Shown piece after piece: positions 1 through 8,186 of a stretch of DNA of 64,000 bases. The DNA lies in the NCBI RefSeq assembly GCF_038002345.1, contig NZ_JBBOCJ010000001.1:7130001-7194000 (forward strand), given 5' to 3'. The position numbers and the translations under genes are program-made. Below the pieces are notes generated by a model that was not told where the DNA came from, did no database searches, and saw only the letters and a program-made list of their open reading frames with translations. This stretch comes from Paenibacillus sp. FSL M7-0420. Its GTDB lineage: Bacteria; Bacillota; Bacilli; Paenibacillales; Paenibacillaceae. The stretch's first letter is position 1, and every line of letters starts with the position of its first letter.

Positions 1-103
1 AATAGTACCGCACTTGCGTAGGCTCCAGAAGCTCTACGACTCTCTTGAACTCCTCGGGTGTGATGAAGAAGCGCTGCTTGTAGAATCCGCTGTTTTTTAG
101 CAT
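1..103 (-). CDS. N-terminal fragment of an unrecognised protein, cut by the window edge
   Basis: From an ATG at 103 the minus strand stays open to base 1, giving 34 codons that begin MLKNSGFYKQRFFI. A GAAGAAG ribosome-binding-like sequence at 104-110 sits just before the start and touches the stop codon of the upstream gene (110-112), so the two genes are probably one transcript. The visible part has no signal peptide or recognisable motif, and no function can be assigned from it. Confidence 0.5.
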   Translation of the reverse strand, partial: MLKNSGFYKQRFFITPEEFKRVVELLEPTQVRYY

Positions 104-109
104 CTTCTT

Positions 110-688
110 CTACCACTCATAGGTAACAAACCGTGCTCTGAGCGTCTCTTCATACGGCAGCCATTCCGCATCGCTCCATAGAGACATTCCAGTAATTTCG
201 GACAGCCGCTCCACCGCTTGCCCGGGGCTGGTAAGGCTGATGAATGCGCCGAAGTTCTCCTCCTCAGCTTGCATCCCGAGCACCCGCTGCATATATTCGT
301 CAGCTATACGCTCTTCCCGCAGGTGTTCGTATTCCTCCCGGGTCCACGGCTCACAGAAGATTCGTTCGGCCTGGATCTCCCCCTGTTCAAAGAAAGACAG
401 CTCGAAGATCTCCTCATTCATGTATCCCGCCGTCATCACCGGCTCCTCCAGCAGCCCGGACAACGTTCTGCCAACCTTTTTCACCGTACCCCATACGAAA
501 TAATCGTGAAGCACGCTGATCCAGCCCTCGTTGCTTTGGCTTACATAGATAACTGCCTTACGCTCCGGCGTCTCAGAATCAGGATAACCCAGAACCTTGC
601 CATGCTTGGCGATCAGCTCTTTCAAGGCTTGAAGGGTCTTGTCCAGGTCACCTGACTTGATATGCAGATTTGCAAACGATCTTCCCAC
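110..688 (-). CDS. Hypothetical protein of about 192 aa
   Basis: No family was recognised. The protein is soluble and acidic, with no membrane segment. A longer reading from ATG at 757 is possible, but the only strong ribosome binding site (AAAGGAGG, 699-706) precedes a GTG at 688, so that start is preferred. It also leaves about 100 bp between this gene and the divergent gene at 792 for two promoters. The downstream minus-strand gene begins 6 bp after its stop, which suggests a shared operon. Confidence 0.6.
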   Translation of the reverse strand: MGRSFANLHIKSGDLDKTLQALKELIAKHGKVLGYPDSETPERKAVIYVSQSNEGWISVLHDYFVWGTVKKVGRTLSGLLEEPVMTAGYMNEEIFELSFFEQGEIQAERIFCEPWTREEYEHLREERIADEYMQRVLGMQAEEENFGAFISLTSPGQAVERLSEITGMSLWSDAEWLPYEETLRARFVTYEW

Positions 689-791
689 GCGTGGATGGCC
701 TCCTTTAATGGCTTGTCTATAGTTACTTGGCATACTAACATATAAACTAGATTCCATTCATTTTACCAAATTAATGTAAGGAGGGGCTACC

Positions 792-1418
792 TTGAATAAG
801 AAATTCCTCTTGGCCAGATGGCAGGACGACCAGCTCTCTGAAGTGAACCGGCGTCTGGCCGCTATTTCAGGCAAACATAATCTCCATCAAAAGGACCGCT
901 CCTTTCCCGTCTCCCCATATGGACAGACGGAGGCAGGACTGGAAGATTACCGGGGGGTTACTCTGATAGAGAGCATACAGTACCTCACTCTACAGGGCAT
1001 TGATTTCTCTTATTCACGCTTCGAGGATGCGGCAAGCCTCAATACCTCAACGCTTACCCATTGTTGCCTGGACGGGGTCAAGCTGGACAACAGATTCGTG
1101 ACCCATACCTTCAGCCACTGTTCCTTCCGGGAAGCGAAGCTGAATCGTGCCCGAATCAGCAAGGAGTTCCATGATTGTGATTTCACCGGCTGCAACTTCA
1201 GCAAAGCGATCGCTAATGATGTATCCTTCACCCGCTGCCGCTTTGACGGCGCCAACTTTCGCGGTGCCTTATTCCTGTATTGCCGGTTCGAGGAATGCAG
1301 CTTTGAGGGGGCGCTGTTTCAAGAGGGCTCCATAGCTGGAAGCCGCTTTGCGGGAGAGGGACACTTGCTGCCTGAGTGGGGGAATACGATACTGGATCAT
1401 GTCAAATTTGAGGATTGA
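792..1418 (+). CDS. Pentapeptide-repeat protein
   Basis: This 208-aa protein starts at TTG with a strong GGAGG site 10 nt upstream. From about residue 70 to the end it carries runs of A(D/N)LXX-type five-residue repeats, for example CDFTGCNFSKA and CRFDGANFRGA. Such repeats fold into a right-handed quadrilateral beta-helix. Known pentapeptide-repeat proteins include DNA-mimicking gyrase protectors of the Qnr/MfpA type, but many have no known role and nothing here points to a partner. The first 60 residues are not repetitive. It is divergent from the gene at 110-688 and stands alone. Confidence 0.75.
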   Translation: MNKKFLLARWQDDQLSEVNRRLAAISGKHNLHQKDRSFPVSPYGQTEAGLEDYRGVTLIESIQYLTLQGIDFSYSRFEDAASLNTSTLTHCCLDGVKLDNRFVTHTFSHCSFREAKLNRARISKEFHDCDFTGCNFSKAIANDVSFTRCRFDGANFRGALFLYCRFEECSFEGALFQEGSIAGSRFAGEGHLLPEWGNTILDHVKFED

Positions 1419-1429
1419 TGCAGGTATAC

Positions 1430-1467
1430 AGCACACCCCTCCACTATTTCCAAGGGAGGGGTGTGCT
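1430..1467. terminator. Stem-loop after the pentapeptide gene
   Basis: AGCACACCCCTCC (1430-1442) pairs perfectly with GGAGGGGTGTGCT (1455-1467), leaving a 12-nt loop. It lies between two convergent genes and so may end transcription from both sides. Neither side has a real U-run, so efficiency is uncertain. Confidence 0.55.
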
Positions 1468-1509
1468 GATATAAGCCTGACCATAGTTCAAAACAATTTC
1501 AAAATAATG

Positions 1510-2499
1510 TTATCCTTCGAGTATCCGAATAGCAGCTATAACAGCCTCCGCCTGACTCAGTGGAATTTTGTCTTGTTCTCTAAATACATAAATATTTTGC
1601 ATACGCAAATACTCTTCATGAAAATTCATGTCAGTAAGGAGATCATGTAGATAGCGAAAGTCTTTAATCAAACAATCTGACGGAATACCACCAGAACGTA
1701 CTTGCTCTTCTTCCCGCTTTAGTCCAATTAGGTACTGAAGGTTAACTTTTTCTGTAAATAAATTTCGGATTTTTTCGTTAGTAAAAAGCACCATTAAATC
1801 ATACAAATGTTTAGCAACATCAAATGCAAAATCACTTGGATTATCTGTTCTGGAGTTTATATATTGTCTGTATCTTTGATAATAAAACTCGGTAGCAAAT
1901 ACTTTGTCTATAAAGATGCGCTCTAGTTTTATGGTTAATATCTTAAAAGGCCGAACATTAAATTTTGTATCTAGTATATCTTGTGATTCTTTTTGGGCGT
2001 ACAAGTAAAGAGCTGGGGCTATCAGCATAGGCTCTACAGGTTCGCTTTTAGTAAACGAAGTAGCTTCAATCTTCACTCTTCCAAATCTTTGTAGTGGATC
2101 AGTCCCCTCACTACCGTTAAAGATGGGATCATATCCATAAACTGTGGTTATATTGCCCTTGCCTTTGCTCGATTGCTGATCATCTGAAAGCTTTTTTAAG
2201 CACGAGTAGCCCTCCGCTGACAATTCTAGCCGTTTTTTCTTTTGGGAGTTTGAGCTTACATCATCCACACACACCGTTAAGTCAATATCCTCTGAGAACC
2301 GATTAATGGACAACAACGCTTTATATAGTGCAGTTCCGCCTTTAAAATAAGCCTTCCATTGTTCTTGATTTCGAGCCAGCTCTTCAAGCATCAGCGTAAC
2401 ATAATAATCTTTTTCTAAAACATCAGCCCTTATGCCAGCTTTCATACTAACTTGCAGTATGATTTCCTCAAAATCATCCTTACTTTCATGCAATATCAT
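1510..2499 (-). CDS. abiEii: AbiEii/AbiGii-type nucleotidyltransferase toxin
   Basis: This 329-aa protein belongs to the DUF1814 nucleotidyltransferase family. The conserved GGTALYK motif (about residues 53-59) is followed by SEDIDLTV (about 68-75), which supplies the catalytic acidic pair of the NTase fold. In characterised AbiE systems the protein is a bacteriostatic type IV toxin, and the module can abort phage infection. Its start overlaps the stop of the upstream antitoxin gene by ATGA (2496-2499), the usual translational coupling. The pair is noticeably more AT-rich than its neighbours, suggesting acquisition by transfer. Length is normal, so it appears intact. Confidence 0.85.
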   Translation of the reverse strand: MILHESKDDFEEIILQVSMKAGIRADVLEKDYYVTLMLEELARNQEQWKAYFKGGTALYKALLSINRFSEDIDLTVCVDDVSSNSQKKKRLELSAEGYSCLKKLSDDQQSSKGKGNITTVYGYDPIFNGSEGTDPLQRFGRVKIEATSFTKSEPVEPMLIAPALYLYAQKESQDILDTKFNVRPFKILTIKLERIFIDKVFATEFYYQRYRQYINSRTDNPSDFAFDVAKHLYDLMVLFTNEKIRNLFTEKVNLQYLIGLKREEEQVRSGGIPSDCLIKDFRYLHDLLTDMNFHEEYLRMQNIYVFREQDKIPLSQAEAVIAAIRILEG

Positions 2500-3158
2500 A
2501 ACCGGGTACCCTCTGCAACTTTACCTAGGCGCCAAACTATATCCTTAGCGTAGTTCATAGCGGCATATCCTAATAGCTTTCCATAGTCTAACTTGTTAGC
2601 TTCAATAAATTTGTTAATTATCCCTTCAGGGTGGGGAGCATCCCAGACCACCTGGTCTTTATTCTCAATGGCATCTAGGATTTGCAAATATAAATAGTTA
2701 TCAATATTCACTTCCATACGCGGCTTACGTAATACAGTATGCAGTTCTTTCACAACCTTTGGAGCAGCTACGTTAGTTGCAATAAAATTATATTTGGGCA
2801 TTTGAGTTGTAAGCCCCAATCGGTGTTGGAGCGATGCTCCTGTTTCATAACCGACTCTAATATTTTCTTTAGGTGATACGTACATTTTCTTTACAACCTG
2901 ATCCGGATTTAAATGGGACTTTCCAAATGCAGTGGTTTTAGGCTTGTAGTAGATTCCCTTCCTAAAGCTCTCCAATACTACACCATTTAAACGGTTTAAA
3001 TTTGTGTTCACAATTTTCCTTGCCTGAGTTTCTTCAAGCCCAAACTCCTCCATAACCCTCTCAGTAACTTCAGCAGTAAAAATTGGAGTTCCATATGGCG
3101 ACTGAGCAATATAATTCGTAATGAAATCAACATACTTCCCCTTAATCGCTAATGTCAT
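2496..3158 (-). CDS. abiEi: AbiEi-type antitoxin (type IV toxin-antitoxin)
   Basis: This 220-aa protein lies immediately upstream of the AbiEii gene and overlaps it by 4 nt. Residues 1-80 look like a winged helix (regulatory domain), followed by a segment with RVGYETGASLQHRLGL and NFIATNV typical of AbiEi/DUF6088-like antitoxins. In studied systems AbiEi represses its own promoter and counteracts the toxin without binding it directly. An AGGTGG site precedes the ATG. A 10-bp palindrome upstream is a candidate operator. The call rests on context as much as on sequence. Confidence 0.75.
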   Translation of the reverse strand: MTLAIKGKYVDFITNYIAQSPYGTPIFTAEVTERVMEEFGLEETQARKIVNTNLNRLNGVVLESFRKGIYYKPKTTAFGKSHLNPDQVVKKMYVSPKENIRVGYETGASLQHRLGLTTQMPKYNFIATNVAAPKVVKELHTVLRKPRMEVNIDNYLYLQILDAIENKDQVVWDAPHPEGIINKFIEANKLDYGKLLGYAAMNYAKDIVWRLGKVAEGTRL

Positions 3159-3189
3159 ATATAAGCCACCTCCAATGCACTTGTTATTA

Positions 3190-3199
3190 TTGTATACAA
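3190..3199. promoter_or_regulatory. Candidate AbiEi operator palindrome
   Basis: TTGTATACAA is a perfect 10-bp palindrome 31 bp before the antitoxin start, within an AT-rich promoter-like stretch. AbiEi proteins are known to repress by binding inverted repeats near their promoter. Assignment to this regulator is inferred from position only. Confidence 0.3.
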
Positions 3200-3290
3200 A
3201 AAACCAACAAATGATACATATATAATAACACCAGATAAGTGTTGAAGGCCACCCTTCATACCACTTCTCCTTTATATTTCCGTCTCTCCC

Positions 3291-3431
3291 TTAGGACCAG
3301 TCCTCCTCGGTATACGGGCCTACGTGCTGCTTATGTCCCTCCCCAATGGCTCCGAAAGCAGAAGTTAGCACCGCACGTTTGGCCAGCAAGAGACCCTTGA
3401 GGAGATCTCCGCGCTCATCCGGCTTTTTCAT
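3291..3431 (-). CDS. Possible small protein, 46 aa
   Basis: In the 340-bp gap between the AbiE pair and the secreted-protein gene, the minus strand holds an ORF beginning MKKPDERGDLLKGLLLAKRA and ending in YTEEDWS. Its codon use resembles the GC-rich neighbours rather than the AT-rich AbiE pair. An AGGATGG sequence lies about 13 nt before the ATG, too far for a good ribosome binding site. No family was recognised. It could be a real microprotein, a remnant left when the AbiE module inserted, or chance. Confidence 0.35.
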   Translation of the reverse strand: MKKPDERGDLLKGLLLAKRAVLTSAFGAIGEGHKQHVGPYTEEDWS

Positions 3432-3500
3432 AAATAATAACGATCCATCCTAGCCATAATAATTCAGATTCTCTTATCCCATCCAAAGGAGCAGTTGATC

Positions 3501-4160
3501 TTGAAAAAGCTATGGCTAATGGTGTTCACCCTCACGCTCGTATTCAATCTTGCGCAAGCCGGAGGAACGGTGCAGGCCCAGGCAGGCGGCAGCAAAAAGG
3601 CGGCGGCCTGCTGGAGCCCGCAGAAGGTGCAGCTGAGAAGTGAGATGCAACAGGTGTGGATTAACCACACCACATGGACGCACAGCTATATTGTGAGCGC
3701 CCTCAACAATAACCCGGATCAGAAGGAAGTATTGGCGCGGCTGCTAAGGAACCAGGAAGATATCGGCAATGTCTTCAAGCGTTATTACGGGGAGGCGAAC
3801 GGCAATAAGCTGGCCGGACTGCTCAAGGAGCATATTCAGATAGCCGGACAGATCGTCGCGGCCGCCCAGAAGGGCAATGCGGGCGAGGTACAGAAGCTCC
3901 AGACGGACTGGCACAGGAACGCCGATGAGATTGCCCGATTCCTGAGCGGACTGAATCCGAGCTGGTCCTTCAAAGAAGTGCAGAACATGCTGTACGAGCA
4001 TCTTCAGCTCGTCACGGACATCGTGCTTGATATCCTCAAGGGAGACTACGCTGCTTCCATTGCTGCCACCGATAAAAACGAGGTCCACATGATTCATTTT
4101 GCCGACCTGCTGACGGAAGGCATTGTGAAACAGTTCCCGGAGAAATTCCAGGGGAAATAG
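3501..4160 (+). CDS. Secreted helical protein of unknown function
   Basis: About 219 aa. Two in-frame TTG codons exist. The one at 3501 lies 9 nt after AAGGAG and opens with a typical signal peptide (MKK, then a hydrophobic run to about residue 28 ending near VQAQA), so it is preferred over 3495. The mature part is predicted all-helical, with LLRNQEDIGN and a repeated helical pair ending in FADLLTEGIVKQFPEKF. Similar proteins occur in Bacillus and Paenibacillus, often with misleading names such as glycosyltransferase. I see no catalytic motif, and the role is unknown. Confidence 0.7.
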   Translation: MKKLWLMVFTLTLVFNLAQAGGTVQAQAGGSKKAAACWSPQKVQLRSEMQQVWINHTTWTHSYIVSALNNNPDQKEVLARLLRNQEDIGNVFKRYYGEANGNKLAGLLKEHIQIAGQIVAAAQKGNAGEVQKLQTDWHRNADEIARFLSGLNPSWSFKEVQNMLYEHLQLVTDIVLDILKGDYAASIAATDKNEVHMIHFADLLTEGIVKQFPEKFQGK

Positions 4161-4188
4161 GATACGTGATCCGTGACACACACAACAA

Positions 4189-4231
4189 AACAGGCTTTTC
4201 ACCTCCCCCAAGGGATCGTGAAAAGCCTGTT
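4189..4231. terminator. Bidirectional terminator
   Basis: AACAGGCTTTTCAC (4189-4202) pairs with GTGAAAAGCCTGTT (4218-4231) around a 15-nt loop, between two convergent genes. The 14-bp perfect stem fits a shared rho-independent terminator, although the U-runs are short. Confidence 0.7.
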
Positions 4232-4254
4232 CCTGCGTTTAATCTCTGCGCGCT

Positions 4255-4620
4255 TTAGTAGATCTTCCCCAGCAGCGCAGCCACTTCCTCCAAGGTAAGA
4301 CCGAAGGACTTATAATACTGAATGTCGCCCTTCATCTGCTTCAACACCATCTCGTTGCGAATCCGCAGCATCTCTTCCGGTGTGAATTCAGCGACAAAGC
4401 AGCCTTTGCCGGTTACCGTGTGGATCAGCCCACTCCGCTCCAGCTCCTCCCAGGCCTTCTTGACCGTGATGACACTGACATGCAGCTCCAGGGCAGCCTG
4501 CCGGATGGGGGGTAAGCAATAGCCGCTTTCCAGCTCGCCACTAAGAATCTGTGCGCTGATCTGTTCGTGCAGCTGCTGGTAAATCGGCTTGTCGGAGGTG
4601 CTGGAGATGGTTACGTTCAT
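4255..4620 (-). CDS. GntR-family repressor, YtrA subfamily
   Basis: This 121-aa protein has a GntR winged helix at residues 10-75 (YQQLHEQISAQILSGELESG, then a recognition segment with LHVSVITVKKAWEELERSG). A short helical tail of about 45 residues marks the YtrA subfamily, which has no large effector domain. It is the last gene of a three-gene operon, overlapping the permease stop by 4 nt. YtrA-type regulators usually repress their own ABC operon and respond to cell-envelope stress. A matching operator is seen at 6139-6163. Confidence 0.85.
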   Translation of the reverse strand: MNVTISSTSDKPIYQQLHEQISAQILSGELESGYCLPPIRQAALELHVSVITVKKAWEELERSGLIHTVTGKGCFVAEFTPEEMLRIRNEMVLKQMKGDIQYYKSFGLTLEEVAALLGKIY

Positions 4621-5279
4621 AAGATCTCCACTCTGAGGAATCTCTTCACCGCAATCCGGTAGGCAAGCAGGGTGAAGACCGCGAAAATGAGGATGCCTCC
4701 GATCAGAATCGAGAACTGAAGCGCCGCATTGCCGGTCCCGGAGCCGTAGAAAATGCCGTGCATCCAGCTATTCTGAATTCCGGCCCATTGGACCAGGCCC
4801 GCGAACAGGATCGCCGCAGCCGTCGATGCAGTCGTAGCCGCGCCATACTTATATGCCGTCTTGTAATACATCGAGATAAATATAAGGTTGAACACCGCCA
4901 GCATAATGAAGCATAGGCCCCAGAAGCCCATATAAGGCGGAAAGAAAATATAAGTCAAATGCGGGTACAGGCGGAACGTAAAGATACTGAAGATCATGGC
5001 AATGAGCAGATGCATAAGCTCAAGAATGACAATCACAGCTATTCTGGACTTCACGATGTCCGGTTTGGTCACAGGCATCATCGTGCTGAATATCAGATCA
5101 TTCTGGCTCTTGAATCCGCCGAACATGTTCGGTACGGTGATGAAGCAGAAATACAGCGGGACTATAAAGTAGACCCAGCCCGGAATGAGCATCAGACCGC
5201 CTAGAATTAAAGGTAATACAAAGAACCAGGGGTTAACGCCTAACTTCAAATCCTTCAGCACCAGATTATACATATACAC
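4617..5279 (-). CDS. ABC-2-type transporter permease
   Basis: This 220-aa membrane protein has about six predicted transmembrane segments (around residues 18-45, 77-95, 105-125, 135-155, 165-180 and 185-210). Length and layout match ABC-2 permeases paired with YtrA/YhcH-type ATPases in Firmicutes. Its start lies inside the 3' end of the ATPase gene (14-nt overlap), and its stop overlaps the gntR gene by 4 nt, so all three genes are translationally coupled. The substrate is unknown. Such systems are often induced by cell-wall antibiotics. Confidence 0.8.
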   Translation of the reverse strand: MYMYNLVLKDLKLGVNPWFFVLPLILGGLMLIPGWVYFIVPLYFCFITVPNMFGGFKSQNDLIFSTMMPVTKPDIVKSRIAVIVILELMHLLIAMIFSIFTFRLYPHLTYIFFPPYMGFWGLCFIMLAVFNLIFISMYYKTAYKYGAATTASTAAAILFAGLVQWAGIQNSWMHGIFYGSGTGNAALQFSILIGGILIFAVFTLLAYRIAVKRFLRVEIL

Positions 5280-6120
5280 CCTCCTTTTTGGAAAAGTAGA
5301 TCATGATGTCGTCAAGAGTCGGGATGGCCGTGTTAAGCGTCCAGGCGGGATCGATATCCCGGGCATGAATCAATCCGGTGAAGCCGAAGGAGTTGATCTT
5401 GTAGGAAATCAGCTTCTCCTTCACTTCGTTAAGCTGCGACTCGCTGCCGCTAAGTAACCGGTATGACTCCTTGAACTCGTTCTTCTCGCTACTTGCCACA
5501 ATCTCTCCTTGCTCAATGAAGGTGATATAATCCGCACAGCGTTCGAGGTCAGAGGTTATATGAGTGGAGAAAAGGATGCTGATCTCGCCGCCCATGATAA
5601 GCTCCTGGAAAATATCCAGCAGATCATCACGGGAGACGGGATCGAGTCCGCTGGTCGGCTCATCCAGTATGAGCAGCTTGGCGCCGTGCGACAGGGCAAG
5701 GGTCAAGCTGTATTTGACCTTCATGCCGGTGGACAGCTCAGCGATCTTCTTGTTCTCGTCCAGCTTGAACCGGCTCAGATACTTGTAATACGTGTCATCA
5801 TTCCAATTCTTGTAGAACTTCTTCGTAATACCCGTCAGCGTCTTAAGCCTGCTGCGTGTATAGAAATCGATATCGCCGAAGGCGCAGCCGATGTCCTGCT
5901 TCAATTGCATTTCGTGTTCAGCGATGTTCTTGCCCAGAATGCTGATCTCGCCGCTGTCGGCTTGAACCATATTCAGGATTGATTTGATCGTGGTGGTCTT
6001 GCCTGCGCCGTTGACCCCGATGAAGCCCATGATATAGCCCTGCTCCAATTGAAAAGAGACGTCTTTGATCTGAAAATTAGGATATTTTTTATTTAAATTC
6101 TGGACATCTAAAGCCAGCAT
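5266..6120 (-). CDS. ABC transporter ATP-binding protein
   Basis: About 284 aa. It shows Walker A GVNGAGKTT, the signature LSTGMK, Walker B LLILDEPTSGLD and a switch His (STHITSDL), then a C-terminal regulatory region of about 70 residues. The ATG at 6120 is chosen because AAGGGGG lies just upstream and MLALDV starts the domain. An upstream in-frame start at 6162 would fall inside the operator. It is the first gene of the ATPase-permease-GntR operon, and homologues drive export by ABC-2 permeases. Confidence 0.88.
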   Translation of the reverse strand: MLALDVQNLNKKYPNFQIKDVSFQLEQGYIMGFIGVNGAGKTTTIKSILNMVQADSGEISILGKNIAEHEMQLKQDIGCAFGDIDFYTRSRLKTLTGITKKFYKNWNDDTYYKYLSRFKLDENKKIAELSTGMKVKYSLTLALSHGAKLLILDEPTSGLDPVSRDDLLDIFQELIMGGEISILFSTHITSDLERCADYITFIEQGEIVASSEKNEFKESYRLLSGSESQLNEVKEKLISYKINSFGFTGLIHARDIDPAWTLNTAIPTLDDIMIYFSKKEGVYV

Positions 6121-6138
6121 AACAAGCCCCCTTAACAA

Positions 6139-6189
6139 ATTGTGTATTCCGTGTATACACAATGTATCATGGAGATTTCACAAAGTCAA
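6139..6189 (-). promoter_or_regulatory. Promoter and GntR operator of the ABC operon
   Basis: On the minus strand TTGACT (6184-6189) and TACATT (6161-6166) are separated by exactly 17 bp. Just downstream of and touching the -10 box lies ATTGTGTA-N9-TACACAAT (6139-6163), which contains the palindrome GTGTATACAC. An operator over the start site of an operon ending in a YtrA-type gntR gene fits autorepression. Binding is inferred. Confidence 0.65.
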
Positions 6190-6203
6190 CGGTTCGGTGA
6201 AGG

Positions 6204-7460
6204 TTAGGCTGCCGCCTCCGCAGGCTTCTCCTTCGGCTTGCGCCGGAAGAGCGGCTTGCCTTTGGACCAGTTAATGAACGGCTGTTCTATGGCGTAATAC
6301 GAAATAGTGGCCGCTGCATACGAGATGACCACAACAGACATACTGATTCCCAGCCAGCGCCACACATCCCTGACTCCGGCAAAGTGGTAATCCTGAAGCC
6401 CGTACTTCTCGATCAGAGTAATGAACAGGTAGTGCCATATGTACAGGCCGAACGAGACCTTCGCCGTAAACCGGAAGAAGCGGTTATCTAGCACACGCCC
6501 GGCCACCCGGCTGAACGGTGCTGTGAATAGCACAATGCCAAATAGTATGGCGTAGACCGGGAACAGATACGGCTGCTGCTGGAGACTGAAATTAAATTCG
6601 CCCGCGTGGCGCATCCGCCAGATCAGGAGGCCGGCCAGGCCAAGTGCGAGCGCCGCAGCCGCATCGAACACGCCCAGCCTGCTGAGCCTTTCCACTCCGG
6701 AGCGGCGCTGCAGCAAGGCATTCGTGATGCCCGCCGCCAGAATGCCGATGGTGAAGTGGCCGAAGAAGCCGACCGGATTGTATCTCGGCATCCAGAATTT
6801 CGCGCCTCCGACCTGGCCGTAGTCCCAGCCCCGGCCCTGCTCGCCTGGAGTAAACCACTGGTGAATGAGGGCATTGGCGGCCAGCACCAACCCAAATACG
6901 GCGACCCAGAACAGGATCGCCTTACTGAAGGAATGCCGCTTGCCTAGCATGAATAACACTGCCATGAAGAGAGGCATGAGCATGTAGCAGAATACCTCGA
7001 AGCTGATCGACCAGAGCGGACCGTTCAAGTCGGAGGGGAAGAACGTGGTATAGTGGAAGCCCGATGTGAAGGTGAAGGCTGTGACAATACGCCGCCCTAA
7101 GTACTCCATCGGAATATCCAGCCTCCAGGTCAGGAGCAGGCAGACCAGCAGGGATACATAGAAGCCGGGCATAATTCTTGCGGCACGGCGAAGAGTGTAG
7201 GTCCGCAGACTCGGATATGGTCCGTTATCCAGATACGCACTCCAGAAGGGGAATGACAGCAGGAAGCCGCTTAGCAGAAAAAACAAGCTGACCCCGCTGT
7301 TCCCCAGGAGCAGCACGGATTGCAGCTCCTGCAGCCAGGGCTTTTGTGCGGGCATGATCAGCTTTTGCGACAAGTGATGCAGGATGACTGACAGGCAGGC
7401 GATCGCACGAACGCCATCCGCTCCTGTTAGCCGGGTATTGCCCAGACGAATCGTTGACAT
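6204..7460 (-). CDS. Membrane acyltransferase (acyltransferase 3 family)
   Basis: A 418-aa protein with about ten transmembrane segments. The N-terminal GADGVRAIACLSVILHHLSQ carries the conserved Arg and His of the acyltransferase 3/OafA-YrhL family, and FLLSGFLLSFPF follows. Family members acylate exported sugars, cell-wall components or antibiotics using acyl donors from the cytoplasm. The C-terminus ends in a short basic and alanine-rich tail. It is monocistronic. The substrate cannot be told from sequence. Confidence 0.85.
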   Translation of the reverse strand: MSTIRLGNTRLTGADGVRAIACLSVILHHLSQKLIMPAQKPWLQELQSVLLLGNSGVSLFFLLSGFLLSFPFWSAYLDNGPYPSLRTYTLRRAARIMPGFYVSLLVCLLLTWRLDIPMEYLGRRIVTAFTFTSGFHYTTFFPSDLNGPLWSISFEVFCYMLMPLFMAVLFMLGKRHSFSKAILFWVAVFGLVLAANALIHQWFTPGEQGRGWDYGQVGGAKFWMPRYNPVGFFGHFTIGILAAGITNALLQRRSGVERLSRLGVFDAAAALALGLAGLLIWRMRHAGEFNFSLQQQPYLFPVYAILFGIVLFTAPFSRVAGRVLDNRFFRFTAKVSFGLYIWHYLFITLIEKYGLQDYHFAGVRDVWRWLGISMSVVVISYAAATISYYAIEQPFINWSKGKPLFRRKPKEKPAEAAA

Positions 7461-7610
7461 CAGCTCAAATTCCTCTTTTCATGAGTGAATTCCTGAATAT
7501 ATGACGAAGACCGGTCTCAGGTACTCTATCTTTCCATAGATTCAGGCCAATTCCTTCAACGATTTAGGGCTTTAGCGGAGAAAATTTTACAAACTGTGAT
7601 TTACGTCCCA

Positions 7611-8087
7611 TTATTGCAATTTACTTGAATTCCCCTCAATGATCGCATCCAGAAACTGCTCGGCATCACTGTTGAATTTCCACCCTACACCATACTGGTC
7701 CACCAGCAAGCCGAAGCACGAAGACCATGGTGTAGCGGATAAAGGCATGATGACATGTCCGCCCGCAGACAGGCCCTTAAAGTACTCTTCCAGCTTCTGC
7801 TTGTCCTCCATCACCAGGCTGATCAGCATGGCATTCCCCTTCACCAGCTCTCCCATTACCGCTTGCATCGAGGGCAGAAGGTCGGACATCATAATTTTGC
7901 CGCCTGCGAATTCTATAGAGGATTCCATAATCATCGCTGATTCCTTGTCCGACAGGGGATAATTCGGGTCCTGCGGCATATCTCCGAATTTGACCTTTTT
8001 CACCTGGGTGGCCTGTAGAGCCTCTGTGTAGAATTCAATCACCTGTTCGGCAACACCATCGAAATTAAGATAAGCAATCGCTGACAT
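7611..8087 (-). CDS. PhnB/YjdN-like VOC-fold protein
   Basis: About 158 aa. The start at 8087 follows a perfect AAGGAGG site; an in-frame start at 8129 lacks one. The pattern AYLNFDGVAEQVIEFYTEAL at the N-terminus and WSSCFGLLVDQYGVGWKFN near the end is typical of PhnB/YjdN proteins of the glyoxalase/bleomycin-resistance superfamily. Despite the name, most members are not part of phosphonate breakdown and have no proven reaction. It is divergent from the WYL regulator at 8187, which may control it. Confidence 0.8.
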   Translation of the reverse strand: MSAIAYLNFDGVAEQVIEFYTEALQATQVKKVKFGDMPQDPNYPLSDKESAMIMESSIEFAGGKIMMSDLLPSMQAVMGELVKGNAMLISLVMEDKQKLEEYFKGLSAGGHVIMPLSATPWSSCFGLLVDQYGVGWKFNSDAEQFLDAIIEGNSSKLQ

Positions 8088-8186
8088 TGAGCATAACCTC
8101 CTTCGTAAGATAAATGTAGTATAATACACGATAGGTGACGGCTGTATGTCACCGTTTCATACTCAACTCAAGAAAGAGGGAAGCGG

